Notes under the pieces: model-generated | The model's input: only the letters and a program-made list of their open reading frames with translations | What the model was told of the DNA's origin: nothing | Database searches by the model: none | Shown: one piece after another, positions 1-7,647 of the stretch | Layout of the letters: every line of letters begins with the position of its first letter | Position numbering within the stretch: position 1 is the stretch's first letter | Program-made: the position numbers and the translations under genes | From: Sphingomonadaceae bacterium | GTDB lineage: Bacteria; Pseudomonadota; Alphaproteobacteria; Sphingomonadales; Sphingomonadaceae | Reading direction: 5' to 3' | DNA: 14,791 nucleotides | Assembly (NCBI GenBank): GCA_009923795.1 | Contig: RFSU01000032.1 | Location: 1 to 14,791, forward strand

Positions 1-953
1 GCTTGGAACTTGCGGAAGCCGCCGAGCGCGCCAATGTTGCACTGAAATATGAGGCCGCTGTCGCCGGGGGTATTCCCGTCATTAAGGGCCTGCAGGAAGG
101 GGCGGCGGCCAACGAAATTTCTGGGGTGTTTGGCATCCTGAACGGCACCTGCAACTATATCTTGTCGACGATGGAGAGCGCGGGCCGCGATTTCGCCGAT
201 GTCCTCTCCGAAGCGCAGGCGCTGGGATATGCAGAGTCAGACCCCAGCTTTGACATTGATGGCGTGGATGCAGCGCATAAGCTGTCCATTCTTGCGAGCC
301 TTGCCTTTGGCACGGCAATTGATTTTGACGGCGTGGATGTGTGTGGCATTCGGCACGTCATTGCCGCCGATATTGTGGAGGCGCAGGCGCTGGGCCATCG
401 CATTCGTCTGGTTGGGATGGCTGAGGCCAATGATGCCGGTCTGTTCCAGCGCGTTCAACCCTGTCTCGTGCCTCTGGCGCATCCTCTGGCGCATGTCACC
501 GGATCGTTAAATGCTGTGGTTGTGGAGGGGAATTTTGTTGGTCGCCTTTTTTTGCAAGGTCGCGGCGCTGGGGAGGGGCCAACGGCCTCTGCCGTGGTTG
601 CCGATTTGATCGATATTGCGCGTGGGGAAACGGGCCCTGCTTTTGCTATGCCCGTGGCGAGCCTTGCCCGATCGGCACGTGCGCCTTCTGGCGCGCGCGT
701 GGGGAAGAGCTATTTGCGCTTCATTGTTGCGGATCGGCCCGGCGTGCTGGCGGAAATCACAGCGGCGATGCGCGATGGCGGTGTCTCGATTGAATCGCTC
801 AGCCAGCGGGGTGTGACCGCGGAAGGCGCGGCCGTTGTCGCATTGGTGACGCATCAATGCAGCGAGGCCAATGTGGCGCAAGCTCTAGCGCTGCTCAACG
901 GGTCAGACAGTCTTCAGGCCCCGCCGATGGTCATGCTCATTATTGACGTTTAA
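1..953 (+). CDS. hom: Homoserine dehydrogenase, 3' part (5' end outside window)
   Basis: Makes homoserine from aspartate semialdehyde with NAD(P)H in the cytosol, the branch point to threonine and methionine. The frame is already open at base 3 and runs 316 codons to TAA at 951-953. Family members of this two-domain type are about 430 residues, so the N-terminal Rossmann half is mostly missing; the TTG at base 3 is an internal Leu codon, not a start. Visible are the family signature around GILNGTCNYIL (fragment residues 44-54) and the catalytic-domain stretch DPSFDIDGVDAAHKL (80-94), whose Asp and Lys match the known substrate and proton-transfer residues. A C-terminal ACT domain covers about residues 233-316, including FIVADRPGVLAEI, which in this family usually serves feedback control by threonine. 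The next gene, glpX, lies 100 bases downstream on the same strand. Identification is firm; only completeness is lacking. Confidence 0.95.
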   Translation, partial: LELAEAAERANVALKYEAAVAGGIPVIKGLQEGAAANEISGVFGILNGTCNYILSTMESAGRDFADVLSEAQALGYAESDPSFDIDGVDAAHKLSILASLAFGTAIDFDGVDVCGIRHVIAADIVEAQALGHRIRLVGMAEANDAGLFQRVQPCLVPLAHPLAHVTGSLNAVVVEGNFVGRLFLQGRGAGEGPTASAVVADLIDIARGETGPAFAMPVASLARSARAPSGARVGKSYLRFIVADRPGVLAEITAAMRDGGVSIESLSQRGVTAEGAAVVALVTHQCSEANVAQALALLNGSDSLQAPPMVMLIIDV

Positions 954-1053
954 TCGATTGTTAGAACCTGTGCAGTTCCAAGCCGCGTGTCTCGACATCA
1001 TCACATTGCTGCCTTAGGGCGCTCGCATAGAAAATAGACAGGATATGTGTCTC

Positions 1054-2028
1054 ATGATGAATCCCAGAAAAGTTCTTGATCGCGTTTTGGTTCTCGAAAT
1101 GGTCCGTGTGACCGAGGCGGCAGCAATTGCTGCATCGACACTTGTGGGACGTGGGGACGAGAAGGCAGCGGATGCTGCAGCTGTGGAGGCCATGCGGGCC
1201 GCCCTGAATGAGCTGGAGATGGACGGCACTGTCGTCATTGGCGAAGGGGAACGCGACGAAGCCCCGATGCTGTTCATTGGTGAGAAGGTTGGTTCGGCCA
1301 TTGGCTCTGGCCCGAAGATCGACATTGCGCTCGACCCGCTGGAAGGCACGACCATTACGGCAAAGGCTGGCCCCAATGCGCTGGCCGTGCTGGCGGTTGC
1401 GGAAGAGGGCAATCTCTTGAATGCGCCGGATGTGTATATGGACAAGCTAGCCGTTGGCCCTGGTTATCCCGATGGCATCATCGATCTTGCCAAGACGCCG
1501 ACCGAGAATGTTGAGGCAGTTGCGCGCGCCAAAGGTGTGACGCCCGCAGATATCATCGTGTGCGTGCTCGACCGCCCCCGGCATGAAAAACTGATCGCGG
1601 AATTGCGCGGCATTGGCTGTGGCATCATGCTGATCCCAGATGGGGATGTGGCAGGCGTCATCGCCGTCACCAATCCAGAAACGACAATCGATATGTATAT
1701 GGGGTCTGGCGGCGCGCCTGAAGGTGTTTTGGCGGCGGCTGCCCTGCGTTGCGTGGGGGGGCAATTCAAAGGACGCTTGTTGTTCCGCAACGATGATGAG
1801 AGGTCTCGTGCCCGCAAATGGGGCATTACCGACCTCGATTATATTTATGATCTGAAGGAGCTGGCCAAGGGCGATTGTATTTTCGCGGCCACCGGCGTGA
1901 CCGATGGCTCGCTTCTGGACGGTGTGAAGCGGCTACCCAATGGCAAGATGACGACCGAAAGCGTTGTCATGCGGGCCAGTTCAGGCACTGTGCGCTGGGT
2001 GCGCGGTGAACATCGCAAGGCAAGCTGA
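1054..2028 (+). CDS. glpX: Class II fructose-1,6-bisphosphatase (GlpX type)
   Basis: Hydrolyses fructose-1,6-bisphosphate to fructose-6-phosphate, the gluconeogenic step; some alphaproteobacterial members also act on sedoheptulose bisphosphate. The protein is 324 residues, the usual family length. Metal and phosphate motifs are intact: GEGERDEAPML at residues 63-73 and DPLEGTT at 94-100, the DPxxGT signature of lithium-sensitive phosphatases. ATG codons occur at 1045, 1054 and 1057. I chose 1054 because AGGA at 1040-1043 sits 10 bases before it but only one base before the 1045 ATG. The gene ends with TGA at 2026-2028, 5 bases before the GTG of the penicillin-binding protein, so the two are probably cotranscribed. 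It follows hom on the same strand after a 100-base gap in which I see no convincing promoter or terminator. Confidence 0.94.
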   Translation: MMNPRKVLDRVLVLEMVRVTEAAAIAASTLVGRGDEKAADAAAVEAMRAALNELEMDGTVVIGEGERDEAPMLFIGEKVGSAIGSGPKIDIALDPLEGTTITAKAGPNALAVLAVAEEGNLLNAPDVYMDKLAVGPGYPDGIIDLAKTPTENVEAVARAKGVTPADIIVCVLDRPRHEKLIAELRGIGCGIMLIPDGDVAGVIAVTNPETTIDMYMGSGGAPEGVLAAAALRCVGGQFKGRLLFRNDDERSRARKWGITDLDYIYDLKELAKGDCIFAATGVTDGSLLDGVKRLPNGKMTTESVVMRASSGTVRWVRGEHRKAS

Positions 2029-2033
2029 GCCGC

Positions 2034-4046
2034 GTGGTTGCTGCACAGGGTCAGGATGGCCAAGAGGATTGGGATGATGCCGATGCCGCGGCCAACGCGG
2101 CGTCGCGATGGCCAAGGCGCAGGCTTTGGATCAAGCGTAGCCTTTGGGCGGGCTTTGCTCTGGCAATCCTTCTCTTTGCCTATCTTGCGCTGACGGCCCC
2201 GCTCTCCAAATCGCTTCAGCCCCTTGCGCCACCGCAACTGACCCTACTTGCCTCCAATGGGGAGCCCATTGCCCGCAATGGCGCGAATATCGGGGATCCA
2301 GTTAAATCCGCAGATTTGCCCGCGCATGTGAAGCAGGCTTTTATCGCGATTGAGGATCGGCGGTTTGAGAGCCATTGGGGCATCGATCCCCGTGGCCTTG
2401 CCCGCGCCATGGTCAACAATCTGGGCGATGGGGGCACGCAAGGCGGCAGCACAATTACGCAGCAATTGGCCAAAATCACATTCTTGACGCCCGAGCGCAG
2501 CTTGGTTCGCAAAGCACGCGAGATGCTGATCGCCTTTTGGCTGGAAGCTTGGCTCACCAAGGATGAAATTCTCGAGCGCTATTTGTCGAACGTCTATTTT
2601 GGTGACAATGCCTATGGCCTGAGCGCAGCGTCGATGCATTATTTCAGCAAATCGCCAGAGCAGCTCAGCTTGTCAGAGGCCGCATTGCTGGCTGGGCTGG
2701 TTCAAGCCCCCTCTCGTCTGGCACCGACCCGTAATCCGCAAGGCGCCAAGGCACGGGCGCAGATGGTGCTGGCCGCGATGGCCGACGCTGGGTTTATTAC
2801 GCGAGCACAAGCAAATGCAGCGCGCCCGGCGCGTCTGAATGTGCGGGTCGATAATGGCCCCCCATCTGGTACTTACTTTGCCGACTGGGCATTGCCACAG
2901 GCGCGGGCGCAGCTTGAAGATGCCTATGGCGCGGGGGAAATCAAAACGACATTGGATGCACGGTTGCAGCGTATAGCCCGGCGTGTGGTTGAACGCGCGC
3001 CTTTGGGGCCAGCGCAAATCGCCCTCGTTGCGATGCGGCCCAATGGTGAAGTCGTCGCCATGGTGGGTGGCAAGAGTTACAAGGATTCTCCCTTTAACCG
3101 CGCCACGCAGGCGCGTCGTCAGCCGGGATCGACCTTTAAGCTGTTTGTCTATCTCGCCGCTATGCGGGCAGGGATGACGCCGGAGACGATGATCGAAGAT
3201 ACGCAGATCACCGAAGGTGGCTATCGCCCCAAAAACTCCGGCAGCAGCTATCGCGGCACAATCTCGCTTAAGCGGGCTTTTGCGCGGTCCAGCAATGTCG
3301 CAGCGGTTCGTTTGTATAAGCGTCTGGGGGACAAGGCGGTTATTCAAGCGGCGCGGGATTTGGGTATCAAGAGTGCCTTGTCGGTGGATCCAAGCCTTGC
3401 GCTCGGCACATCGGGCGTCACCTTGCTGGAACTGACATCGGCCTATGCCGCGATTGCCGCAGATCAATATCCGGTGGACCCCCATGCTTTGCCGACATCT
3501 GATCCCGGATTGCTCGATCGGTTGATCAGCCCGAAGCGGAGCCTGGGCGCAAAGACACATAAGCAGATGCTTGAGTTGCTCCGCTCGACCGTGATTCAAG
3601 GAACGGGCCGTGCCGCCGGGCTCGCCATTCCAGCCTATGGGAAGACGGGGACGTCGCAGGACAGCCGAGATGCGCTGTTCATTGGTTTTGCCGGGGATCT
3701 GGTCGTTGGCGTTTGGATTGGCCGGGATGACAATAAGCCGTTGGGCGGCATCCATGGCGGCGGATTGCCTGCACAAATCTGGCGCGAGTTTATGGGCGAG
3801 GCAATTGCCGGGGCGATGCCCGCCCAAGAGCCGGAAGAGGTTCCGCTGCCAGAAGACCTACTTGGCAATGATCTGATCAATGCGCTGCCGCCAGTCGACA
3901 TTCAGGATGCAGATATTCAACTGGGGGATGATCCTTCTATCCGCCTGCAAACCGGTGTTGGCGGGTCAAATCTGGATGTGAACATCAATCGGGATGGCGT
4001 GACGGTTCAGCCCGGTGCGCGTGAGGGTGAGCCGCCACCGCGATAG
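2034..4046 (+). CDS. Bifunctional class A penicillin-binding protein (glycosyltransferase 51 + transpeptidase)
   Basis: Polymerises lipid II into glycan strands and crosslinks the peptides on the periplasmic face of the inner membrane. It is 670 residues with a cytoplasmic N-terminus (about 1-35), one membrane helix (about 36-56), a GT51 domain (about 75-245) and a transpeptidase domain (about 325-575). GT51 motifs are present: EDRRFESHWG with catalytic Glu107, GGSTITQQLAK at 137-147, RKAREMLIAFWLE at 159-171 and ILERYLSNVYFG at 179-190. Transpeptidase motifs are STFK with nucleophile Ser366, SSN at 419-421 and KTGT at 537-540. The linker between the domains is short, with no room for the OB-like insert of large PBP1a proteins. 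The last 95 residues are acidic and low in complexity. GTG at 2034 is the start 5 bases after glpX; no strong Shine-Dalgarno is seen, so translational coupling is likely. The exact paralogue name is unclear, so no symbol is given. Confidence 0.93.
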   Translation: MVAAQGQDGQEDWDDADAAANAASRWPRRRLWIKRSLWAGFALAILLFAYLALTAPLSKSLQPLAPPQLTLLASNGEPIARNGANIGDPVKSADLPAHVKQAFIAIEDRRFESHWGIDPRGLARAMVNNLGDGGTQGGSTITQQLAKITFLTPERSLVRKAREMLIAFWLEAWLTKDEILERYLSNVYFGDNAYGLSAASMHYFSKSPEQLSLSEAALLAGLVQAPSRLAPTRNPQGAKARAQMVLAAMADAGFITRAQANAARPARLNVRVDNGPPSGTYFADWALPQARAQLEDAYGAGEIKTTLDARLQRIARRVVERAPLGPAQIALVAMRPNGEVVAMVGGKSYKDSPFNRATQARRQPGSTFKLFVYLAAMRAGMTPETMIEDTQITEGGYRPKNSGSSYRGTISLKRAFARSSNVAAVRLYKRLGDKAVIQAARDLGIKSALSVDPSLALGTSGVTLLELTSAYAAIAADQYPVDPHALPTSDPGLLDRLISPKRSLGAKTHKQMLELLRSTVIQGTGRAAGLAIPAYGKTGTSQDSRDALFIGFAGDLVVGVWIGRDDNKPLGGIHGGGLPAQIWREFMGEAIAGAMPAQEPEEVPLPEDLLGNDLINALPPVDIQDADIQLGDDPSIRLQTGVGGSNLDVNINRDGVTVQPGAREGEPPPR

Positions 4047-4087
4047 GCATCTTGCCGCGCAGACCCTTTGGCCGCTATTGATTGCGG

Positions 4088-5833
4088 ATGAGTTTACCCC
4101 GCGCTTTTGAACGATCCATCACCGGACAGGCATGGCGCTGGCGCGGCGCGGGCGGTGAGACAGATGATCTCGTCACGCAGCTTCTCCTCGCGCGCGGCTG
4201 CCCGCCGGAAGAACTGGAGGCGCATCGCAACCCGACCATTCGATCCTTCATGCCAGACCCATCTATTTTTCAGGATATGGATAGGGCCGCGGAACGGCTT
4301 GCTGATGCGGTTGTGGCAGGAGAGCAAGTCACGATTTTTGGCGATTATGATGTGGATGGGGCGACCTCTGCCGCGTTGCTCATCCGGCTTTTAGGCTCAT
4401 TGGGCCTAGAGGCGGGCTATTACATCCCAGACCGTCTGCTGGAAGGCTATGGCCCATCTGGCGATGCGCTGGTCAGCCTGCGGGAAAGCGGAGCAAGCCT
4501 TGTCGTTACCGTCGATTGCGGGGCGCAGGCCTTTGAGGCGCTGTCTATGGCGCATGAAGCGGGCCTCGATGTCATTGTTGTTGATCATCATAAATGCGCG
4601 ACTGAGCTTCCTGTTGCGCATTCGATCGTCAATCCCAACCGTCTGGATGAAGCGGAAGGCGCGGCGGCACACGGCCATCTTGCCGCTGTTGGGGTTGCTT
4701 GGCTGTTGGGGGCTGCACTGATCCGAACCTTGCGGGGCCGGTGCTATTTCACCTCGCGTGAAGAACCAAAGCTGCTCGACCTGCTGGATATTGTGGCCTT
4801 GGGCACTGTCGCGGATGTGGCGCAGCTCAAGGGCCTTAACCGGGCCTTTGTGGCGCAGGGGCTGAAGATCATGGCGGGCAGGCGCAATATCGGCCTGAAT
4901 GCCTTGATCACAGCCTCTCGATTGACGCGCGCGCCGATTTGTTCAGACCTTGGCTTTGCGCTTGGCCCGCGCATCAATGCGGGCGGGCGCGTTGGAAAGT
5001 CGGATCTGGGCGTGCGCCTGTTGACGACCAGCGACGCCGAAGAGGCGCGGGTCATTGCTGAAGAGCTGGATCGCCTGAATGGAGAGCGGCGCGCCATTGA
5101 GGCGGCCGTTCAAGAGGAGGCCGATGCGCTGGTCGCGCGGCAAGGCAATCGGGCCGTCGTGTTGGTGTCGGGAGAGGGGTGGCATCCCGGTGTGATTGGC
5201 ATTGTCGCGGGTCGACTAAAGGAAAAGCTGGGTCGCCCAGCGCTTGTTGTGGCCGTTGATGAACATGGCACGGGCAAGGGATCGGGCCGTTCCATTGCGG
5301 GTGTTGATCTTGGTGCGGCTATTCTTGCGGCAAAGGATATGGGCCTGCTTGACGCGGGTGGCGGCCATGCAATGGCGGCGGGGCTCACCGTTTCGGCCGA
5401 AAAGATTGAGGCGCTGGCCGAGTTTCTTGATGCCCGGCTGTCAAACGATGTGGCGCGGGCAAGCGAGAACCGGGCGCTGCTCTTGGATGCTGTTATTGCC
5501 CCGGGGGGCATCACGCCGATGCTGGCAGACGCGTTGGAGCAAGGCGGGCCCTATGGCATGGGCTGGCCCGCGCCGCGTATTGCGGCAGGGCCCATGCGGA
5601 TCATCAAGGCAGATGTGGTGGGCAAGGATCATGTCCGCGTGATCATGGCGGGCGATGACGGCCGCTCCATCAAGGCCGTTGCCTTTCGGCAGGCCGAAAC
5701 AGAGCTGGGCCAAGCACTGCTCCATAGCGGGCGCGATAAGCGGCTATGGCTGGCGGGGCGCGTGAAGGTTGATGATTGGTCGGGCCGTGCATCTGCGGAA
5801 CTGCACATTGATGATGCCAGTTGGAGCGATTGA
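4088..5833 (+). CDS. recJ: Single-stranded-DNA-specific 5'-3' exonuclease RecJ
   Basis: Degrades single-stranded DNA 5' to 3' in recombination and mismatch or base-excision repair; DHH-superfamily enzyme needing Mn or Mg, cytoplasmic. It is 581 residues, normal for RecJ. Motifs in order: GDYDVDGATSAALL starting at 85 (metal ligands Asp86, Asp88 and Asp90), VTVDCG with Asp143, the DHH triad 166-168, and GTVADVAQL with Asp243. PRINAGGRVGKSDLGVRLL follows at 294-312. The DHHA1 domain carries SGEGWHPGVIGIVAGRLKEKLGRPA (361-385) and the substrate-binding GGGH at 424-427, and an OB-like C-terminal domain ends the protein. ATG at 4088 is preferred over the in-frame TTG at 4082; upstream is a 41-base gap from the penicillin-binding protein gene without an obvious terminator. 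A tRNA-Glu gene follows 51 bases after the stop. Confidence 0.95.
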   Translation: MSLPRAFERSITGQAWRWRGAGGETDDLVTQLLLARGCPPEELEAHRNPTIRSFMPDPSIFQDMDRAAERLADAVVAGEQVTIFGDYDVDGATSAALLIRLLGSLGLEAGYYIPDRLLEGYGPSGDALVSLRESGASLVVTVDCGAQAFEALSMAHEAGLDVIVVDHHKCATELPVAHSIVNPNRLDEAEGAAAHGHLAAVGVAWLLGAALIRTLRGRCYFTSREEPKLLDLLDIVALGTVADVAQLKGLNRAFVAQGLKIMAGRRNIGLNALITASRLTRAPICSDLGFALGPRINAGGRVGKSDLGVRLLTTSDAEEARVIAEELDRLNGERRAIEAAVQEEADALVARQGNRAVVLVSGEGWHPGVIGIVAGRLKEKLGRPALVVAVDEHGTGKGSGRSIAGVDLGAAILAAKDMGLLDAGGGHAMAAGLTVSAEKIEALAEFLDARLSNDVARASENRALLLDAVIAPGGITPMLADALEQGGPYGMGWPAPRIAAGPMRIIKADVVGKDHVRVIMAGDDGRSIKAVAFRQAETELGQALLHSGRDKRLWLAGRVKVDDWSGRASAELHIDDASWSD

Positions 5834-5837
5834 GGTG

Positions 5838-5866
5838 TTGACGCCTGCCCTTTGAATGCCTAATGG
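5838..5866 (+). promoter_or_regulatory. Candidate promoter of tRNA-Glu
   Basis: TTGACG at 5838-5843 matches the -35 consensus in five of six bases. After a 17-base spacer comes TAATGG at 5861-5866, a poor -10 match, but alphaproteobacterial -10 boxes are loose. Initiation would fall near 5873, about 12 bases before the mature tRNA. It starts just after the recJ stop. Inferred from sequence only. Confidence 0.4.
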
Positions 5867-5884
5867 CGCGGCTCCATCACAGAT

Positions 5885-5959
5885 GGCCCCTTCGTCTAGC
5901 GGTTAGGACGCGGCCCTTTCACGGCTGAAACACGGGTTCGATTCCCGTAGGGGTCACCA
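5885..5959 (+). tRNA. tRNA-Glu (anticodon TTC)
   Basis: A 75-base cloverleaf including encoded CCA at 5957-5959. The acceptor stem GGCCCCT (5885-5891) pairs with AGGGGTC (5949-5955) with one G-T wobble; the discriminator is A5956. The anticodon stem CGGCC (5911-5915) pairs with GGCTG (5923-5927) around the loop CTTTCAC, giving anticodon TTC at 5918-5920, which reads GAA and GAG. The T arm contains ACGGGTTCGATTCCCGT with the TTCGA loop. It lies between recJ and the PEP-CTERM gene. I see no integrase or duplicated 3' end that would suggest use as an attachment site. Confidence 0.97.
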
Positions 5960-5961
5960 TT

Positions 5962-5994
5962 TCCTGCAAGCACATTGCGCGCCAATTTGCAGGA
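5962..5994 (+). other. Hairpin just downstream of tRNA-Glu
   Basis: TCCTGCAA at 5962-5969 pairs perfectly with TTGCAGGA at 5987-5994. Inside it ATTG (5974-5977) pairs with CAAT (5983-5986) around CGCGC, leaving GCAC as a one-sided bulge. There is no run of T after it, so it is not a textbook intrinsic terminator; it may help end or process the tRNA precursor. Confidence 0.45.
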
Positions 5995-6127
5995 GCTTGG
6001 CTCATTCAGCCTCCGATGCATTATTTCCTTACTTTTTGTTAACCTGCTTTGGCGTTGCGCCGGAAAGCCGGAACAACTCCTCCTTTTGTGCCTTTTCACT
6101 GGGTTCCCTTTTCACGGAGAAACCGCA

Positions 6128-6736
6128 ATGAAAAAGCTATCACATCGTCTTTTGTCTTCACTCATGCTCGCTGGATCTCTGTTCGCTGCAGCACCTGCAT
6201 CAGCAGTCGTTGTTTTTCTAACAGGCGCTCCCACGTCGACGTCAGGTGATTGGCAATATAGCTATGAAGCGAATTTCTCCTTAGGAGAAGGCGTGCAGAA
6301 TGGCTCTACTTTCGTCATTTTTGACTTTTTGGGCTATGTGCCGGGCAGCGTTTCGTCACCCTATCCCGATCTTGCGGCGTCTTCTGAGTTGGTGAGTGCC
6401 GGATTGCCATCCAATCCTGACTTTACCGATGATCCAACGATCGCCAATTTGCGGTTCACTTACACCGGCGCATCGTTGCTTAACTTGTCGAACACGTCCT
6501 TTTCAGGTCTGAACGCCGTGTCTGTGTTGAGTGGTATTGCCCAAGATGGTTTTGGGGCCGTCACGGTTAAGTCGACGGGTCCGCTTTTGGGCAGCAGGGT
6601 TTACTCCACAGGTCTGGTGTCCGTGCCGTCGGGCATTCCTGAACCAGCTGCGTGGGGCATGATGCTTGCGGGCTTTGGCCTGACAGGGGCTGCGATGCGT
6701 CGTCGGCGTTTTGCTCTGACCAGCGTGACTGCATGA
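6128..6736 (+). CDS. Secreted PEPxxWA-type PEP-CTERM protein, function unknown
   Basis: A 202-residue protein with a clear Sec signal peptide: basic MKKLSHR, hydrophobic stretch, then ASA before the likely cut at residue 26/27. The C-terminus is a PEP-CTERM sorting tag of the kind common in sphingomonads: PEPAAW at 171-176, the hydrophobic MMLAGFGLTGAAM (178-190), then RRRR at 191-194. Such tags are recognised by exosortase systems, and the proteins typically end up in the envelope or exopolysaccharide matrix; no exosortase gene lies in this window. The middle is Gly, Ser and Thr rich with no domain I recognise. ATG at 6128 is supported by GGAG at 6116-6119, 8 bases upstream; the frame is open to 5975, but that extension lacks signal-peptide character and overlaps the post-tRNA hairpin. 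The gene stands alone between the tRNA and a terminator-like hairpin. Confidence 0.88.
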   Translation: MKKLSHRLLSSLMLAGSLFAAAPASAVVVFLTGAPTSTSGDWQYSYEANFSLGEGVQNGSTFVIFDFLGYVPGSVSSPYPDLAASSELVSAGLPSNPDFTDDPTIANLRFTYTGASLLNLSNTSFSGLNAVSVLSGIAQDGFGAVTVKSTGPLLGSRVYSTGLVSVPSGIPEPAAWGMMLAGFGLTGAAMRRRRFALTSVTA

Positions 6737-6742
6737 TTTAGA

Positions 6743-6776
6743 CAGGGTCGCCCGGCGGACTGTCGGTGCGACCCTG
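6743..6776 (+). terminator. Terminator-like hairpin after the PEP-CTERM gene
   Basis: CAGGGTCGC at 6743-6751 pairs perfectly with GCGACCCTG at 6768-6776, and a short inner CCG/CGG pairing (6752-6754 with 6764-6766) can extend it. It begins 6 bases after the stop codon, where a terminator is expected. The following bases are CTTCCC, not a T run, so termination strength is uncertain. Confidence 0.5.
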
Positions 6777-6819
6777 CTTCCCACTGGATTAATGATGTTG
6801 GCGCGTTAATAGTCTTCCC

Positions 6820-7647
6820 ATGATGATGGGAGAGCGCCTCAGGCGAATCGCGCGCGAGCCGCTCGTGCATTTTTTGATGGCAGGGCTGTTCGTTTTCGCC
6901 TTTGCAAGCTGGCGAGGTGTCGCTGTTGACCCTGCGGATCGCACCATCGCAATTGATGAGAGTCGGGTCACCTGGCTGACGCGCCAATTTGAGCAAACAT
7001 GGCAGCGCGCACCCAATCCGGCAGAAATTGATCAGCTCATCCGGGACTATATCAAAGAAGAAATCTATTATCGGGAAGCCCTGCGCATGGGGCTGGATCA
7101 GGATGATGTCATCATTCGGCGGCGCTTGCGGTCGAAGATGGAGTTTCTGGCCGCCGCTGCGGTGGAAAGTGCAACACCTTCTGACGCGGACCTTCAAAAC
7201 TGGTTTGAGCGCAACGCGCCGCGCTATGCAGCGGACGCGCGCGTCAGTTTTGAACAGATTTTTCTCGGCATGCCGCAAGATGTGCAAGCTGCAGACGTCA
7301 TCGCCCGATTGAATAAGGGCGCATCCGCCCAAGGTCTTGGCCAACCCATTTCTTTGCCAGTTTCTTTGAGTCGGGCGTCTCGCGCCGATATTGCGAGAAC
7401 ATTTGGCGATGATTTTGCCGATGCCTTGCTCGCTGGAAAGTCTGGGCAATGGACGGGGCCAGTTTCATCGGGCTTTGGCAGCCATATTGTCCGTATTTCG
7501 GCGATTGAGCCGGGACAAAAACCGTCCTTTGAGTCCGTGCGGAGCCGCGTGGAAAATGATTGGCGGGCCGCCACGCTCTCTGAACGGCAGGACAAAGCCT
7601 ATCAGACATTGCTCGACGCCTATATTGCGCGGATCGAAAAGCCATAA
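6820..7647 (+). CDS. Membrane-anchored PpiC/SurA-like peptidyl-prolyl isomerase
   Basis: Probably a periplasmic folding factor of the parvulin group. The 275-residue protein has one N-terminal membrane helix at about 15-31 (VHFLMAGLFVFAFAS). A helical SurA-N-like chaperone region follows at about 45-135, with IRDYIKEEIYYREALRMGLDQDD. A parvulin-like domain lies at about 142-230, beginning VSFEQIFLG and ending with the typical GFGSHIVRISAIEPG. The usual Gly-Gly-Asp-Leu-Gly core is only partly kept (QGLGQPISLP at 171-180), so isomerase activity is not assured and a chaperone role is possible. Three ATG codons in a row (6820, 6823, 6826) could start it, and no clear Shine-Dalgarno separates them. 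The stop TAA at 7645-7647 overlaps the ATG of the next gene by one base (TAATG), so the two proteins are translationally coupled and likely act together. Confidence 0.82.
   Translation: MMMGERLRRIAREPLVHFLMAGLFVFAFASWRGVAVDPADRTIAIDESRVTWLTRQFEQTWQRAPNPAEIDQLIRDYIKEEIYYREALRMGLDQDDVIIRRRLRSKMEFLAAAAVESATPSDADLQNWFERNAPRYAADARVSFEQIFLGMPQDVQAADVIARLNKGASAQGLGQPISLPVSLSRASRADIARTFGDDFADALLAGKSGQWTGPVSSGFGSHIVRISAIEPGQKPSFESVRSRVENDWRAATLSERQDKAYQTLLDAYIARIEKP

Noticed and set aside
1045..1053. ATG 1045 as start of glpX
   Set aside because: The AGGA motif is only one base before it but well spaced for ATG 1054.
2673..3827. 384-codon open frame on the - strand inside the penicillin-binding protein gene
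   Set aside because: Fully overlaps a gene with all catalytic motifs; its translation is rich in Arg, His and Cys as expected of a shadow.
5885..5994. tRNA-Glu as an integration site for a mobile element
   Set aside because: No integrase, no second copy of the tRNA 3' end and no change of sequence style next to it.
5960..6127. Sigma-54 promoter in front of the PEP-CTERM gene, as known for some PEP-CTERM systems
   Set aside because: I looked for GG and GC with ten bases between them in a TGGCAC...TTGC context and found no acceptable match.
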